Source: Pseudomonadota bacterium (GTDB lineage Bacteria; Pseudomonadota; Gammaproteobacteria; Xanthomonadales; Xanthomonadaceae). Taken from it: a DNA stretch of 6,962 nt. The position numbers were made by a program, and so were the translations under genes. The notes under the pieces are model-generated. The model saw only the letters and a program-made list of their open reading frames with translations, ran no database searches and was not told the DNA's origin. Positions 6,018 through 6,962 of this stretch are shown here, piece by piece. The DNA lies in contig JAEWNA010000193.1 of the NCBI GenBank assembly GCA_023392975.1, positions 1-6,962 on the forward strand, given 5' to 3'. Position 1 is the stretch's first letter. Each line of letters opens with the position of its first letter.

Positions 6018-6962
6018 TCAGGCGGCGAGCGCGGATGGAACGTCTTTTTCGTCGTCGTCGTTGCCGTCTTCTTCTTCGCGGATGTGGCGGTCGATCGCCG
6101 CATCCAGCGCCTGCAGCGCGCCCAGCGCGTCGAGCACGCCGGCGCCGCAGCCGGTGACGCCGGCCTCGGCGAACGGACGCGCGGTGCGCACCAGCAGGTC
6201 GCGGGCGTCCTCGGCGTCGAGCGGCCATGCCCGGCGCTGCGCGCGCGAGGCGAGCAGCGCGCAGATCGCGGCCGCGTGCGGCGCGGCGAAACTGGTGCCG
6301 CTGGCCTGCTGGTAGCCGTCGAGTCCGCAGGTGAGGATGTCGCGGCCCGGCGCGCACAGCGCGACGTGGTCGCCGCGGGTGCTGAACGAGGCCGGGCGCA
6401 GGTCCGCGCCGATCGCGCCGACCGCGATCACCCCGGCATGCGCCGCGGGGTAGTACTTCTCGGTCAGTCCGGAATTGCCGCTGGCGGCGACCAGCAGCGT
6501 GCCGCGCGCCAGCGCGTAGCGCACCACTTCCTCGTGCGGCCGCGGCGCATCGCCGACCAGCATCGACTCGGGCGTGCCGAAGCTCATGTTGATGACCTTC
6601 ACGCCGAGGTCGATCAGCCGCTTCATGCCGGCGTCGATGTTGTCCAGCGCGCCGATGCCGACGCGCTTGTCGTTGGGGCCGAGCGCGGCGCCGAGCACGC
6701 GCACCGGGGTCAGGCCGCAGGCGCCGGCCGCACCGGGTGGCATGCCGTCGCCGCGGGCGACGAGGATGCCGGCGCAGCCGCTGCCGTGGCCGACTTCGTC
6801 CTGCGGGCGTTCGCCGGCGTGGCGGAAATCGCCGACCAGGGTGACGCCGCCGACCGCGGCCGGATCCAGGTCGACGCTGTCGAACCCGGCGCGCAGGCGT
6901 TCGCGCAGTTCCGGATGCGCCAGCGCGACGCCGGTGTCGGCCAGGCCGACCAGCACCGCCGC
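6018..6962 (-). CDS. Subtilisin-like S8 family serine peptidase, 5' end beyond the window
   Basis: An endopeptidase of the subtilase clan. The last 314 residues are present; numbering starts at the first complete codon (6962-6960). All catalytic elements are visible: Asp9 in LADTGV (6938-6936), His59 in VGHGSGCAGI (6788-6786), the oxyanion Asn163 in AASGNSG, and Ser224 in GTSFAAPH (6293-6291). The His motif is HGSGCAG rather than HGTHVAG, a tolerated variant. The reading frame is open to the window edge, and the GTG at 6956-6954 sits only six residues before the catalytic Asp, inside the conserved strand, so the true start and any signal or pro-region lie outside. After the catalytic domain, EEEDGNDDDEKD forms a strongly acidic tail. 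Several cysteines (in-window C63, C82, C203, C212, C234, C272) are scattered. No membrane anchor follows, so its location is open. It is the first gene of the set seen here and lies 41 bases from the next. Confidence 0.95.
   Translation of the reverse strand, partial: AAVLVGLADTGVALAHPELRERLRAGFDSVDLDPAAVGGVTLVGDFRHAGERPQDEVGHGSGCAGILVARGDGMPPGAAGACGLTPVRVLGAALGPNDKRVGIGALDNIDAGMKRLIDLGVKVINMSFGTPESMLVGDAPRPHEEVVRYALARGTLLVAASGNSGLTEKYYPAAHAGVIAVGAIGADLRPASFSTRGDHVALCAPGRDILTCGLDGYQQASGTSFAAPHAAAICALLASRAQRRAWPLDAEDARDLLVRTARPFAEAGVTGCGAGVLDALGALQALDAAIDRHIREEEDGNDDDEKDVPSALAA

Noticed and set aside
4961..6103. Minus-strand frame of 380 codons, Arg/Gln-rich
   Set aside because: A frame shadow of the 649-residue gene and the end of the peptidase gene; there is no ribosome site or domain-like sequence.
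2692..6315. Plus-strand open frame of 1207 codons antisense to genes 2-3 and parts of the flanking genes
   Set aside because: Long antisense frames are expected where GC is very high and stop codons are rare. The composition is low-complexity and it crosses several well-supported minus-strand genes.
6954..6956. GTG as the start of the S8 peptidase
   Set aside because: It falls inside the conserved strand leading to the catalytic Asp and the frame remains open to the window edge, so the gene starts upstream.

Overview
This is a gene-dense, very G+C-rich bacterial window in which every supportable gene lies on the minus strand, so transcription runs from the right edge to the left edge. Strong G/C preference at third codon positions and the general protein style suggest a high-GC proteobacterium, for example a Lysobacter-like member of the Xanthomonadaceae. 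This is a composition-based guess; no rRNA, tRNA or housekeeping gene fixes the taxonomy.

Layout in transcription order: (1) a subtilisin-like S8 serine peptidase with its N-terminus cut off by the right edge (6962-6018); (2) a large protein of 649 residues that I do not recognise (5976-4027), introduced by a near-perfect Shine-Dalgarno sequence; (3) a 350-residue protein (3996-2944) with motifs resembling DMATS-type (ABBA-fold) aromatic prenyltransferases; (4) and (5) two diverged tandem paralogues of 449 and 419 residues (2861-1512 and 1493-234), whose C-terminal halves resemble the uncharacterised DUF2589 family; (6) the start of a further unrecognised gene (224-1) that runs off the left edge. 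Gaps between genes are 41, 30, 82, 18 and 9 bases, so this looks like one operon whose promoter lies outside the window. The only gap with notable structure is the 82-base one after gene 3, which holds two GC-rich hairpins without U-tracts.

No mobile element, CRISPR array, RNA gene or origin is visible, and there is no non-coding stretch over 100 bases. The gene set (protease, possible prenyltransferase, duplicated DUF2589-like proteins, large novel protein) does not match any named system I know. A modification-and-processing system acting on a protein or peptide is one possible reading. It is inference, since neither a substrate nor a precursor gene is visible here.
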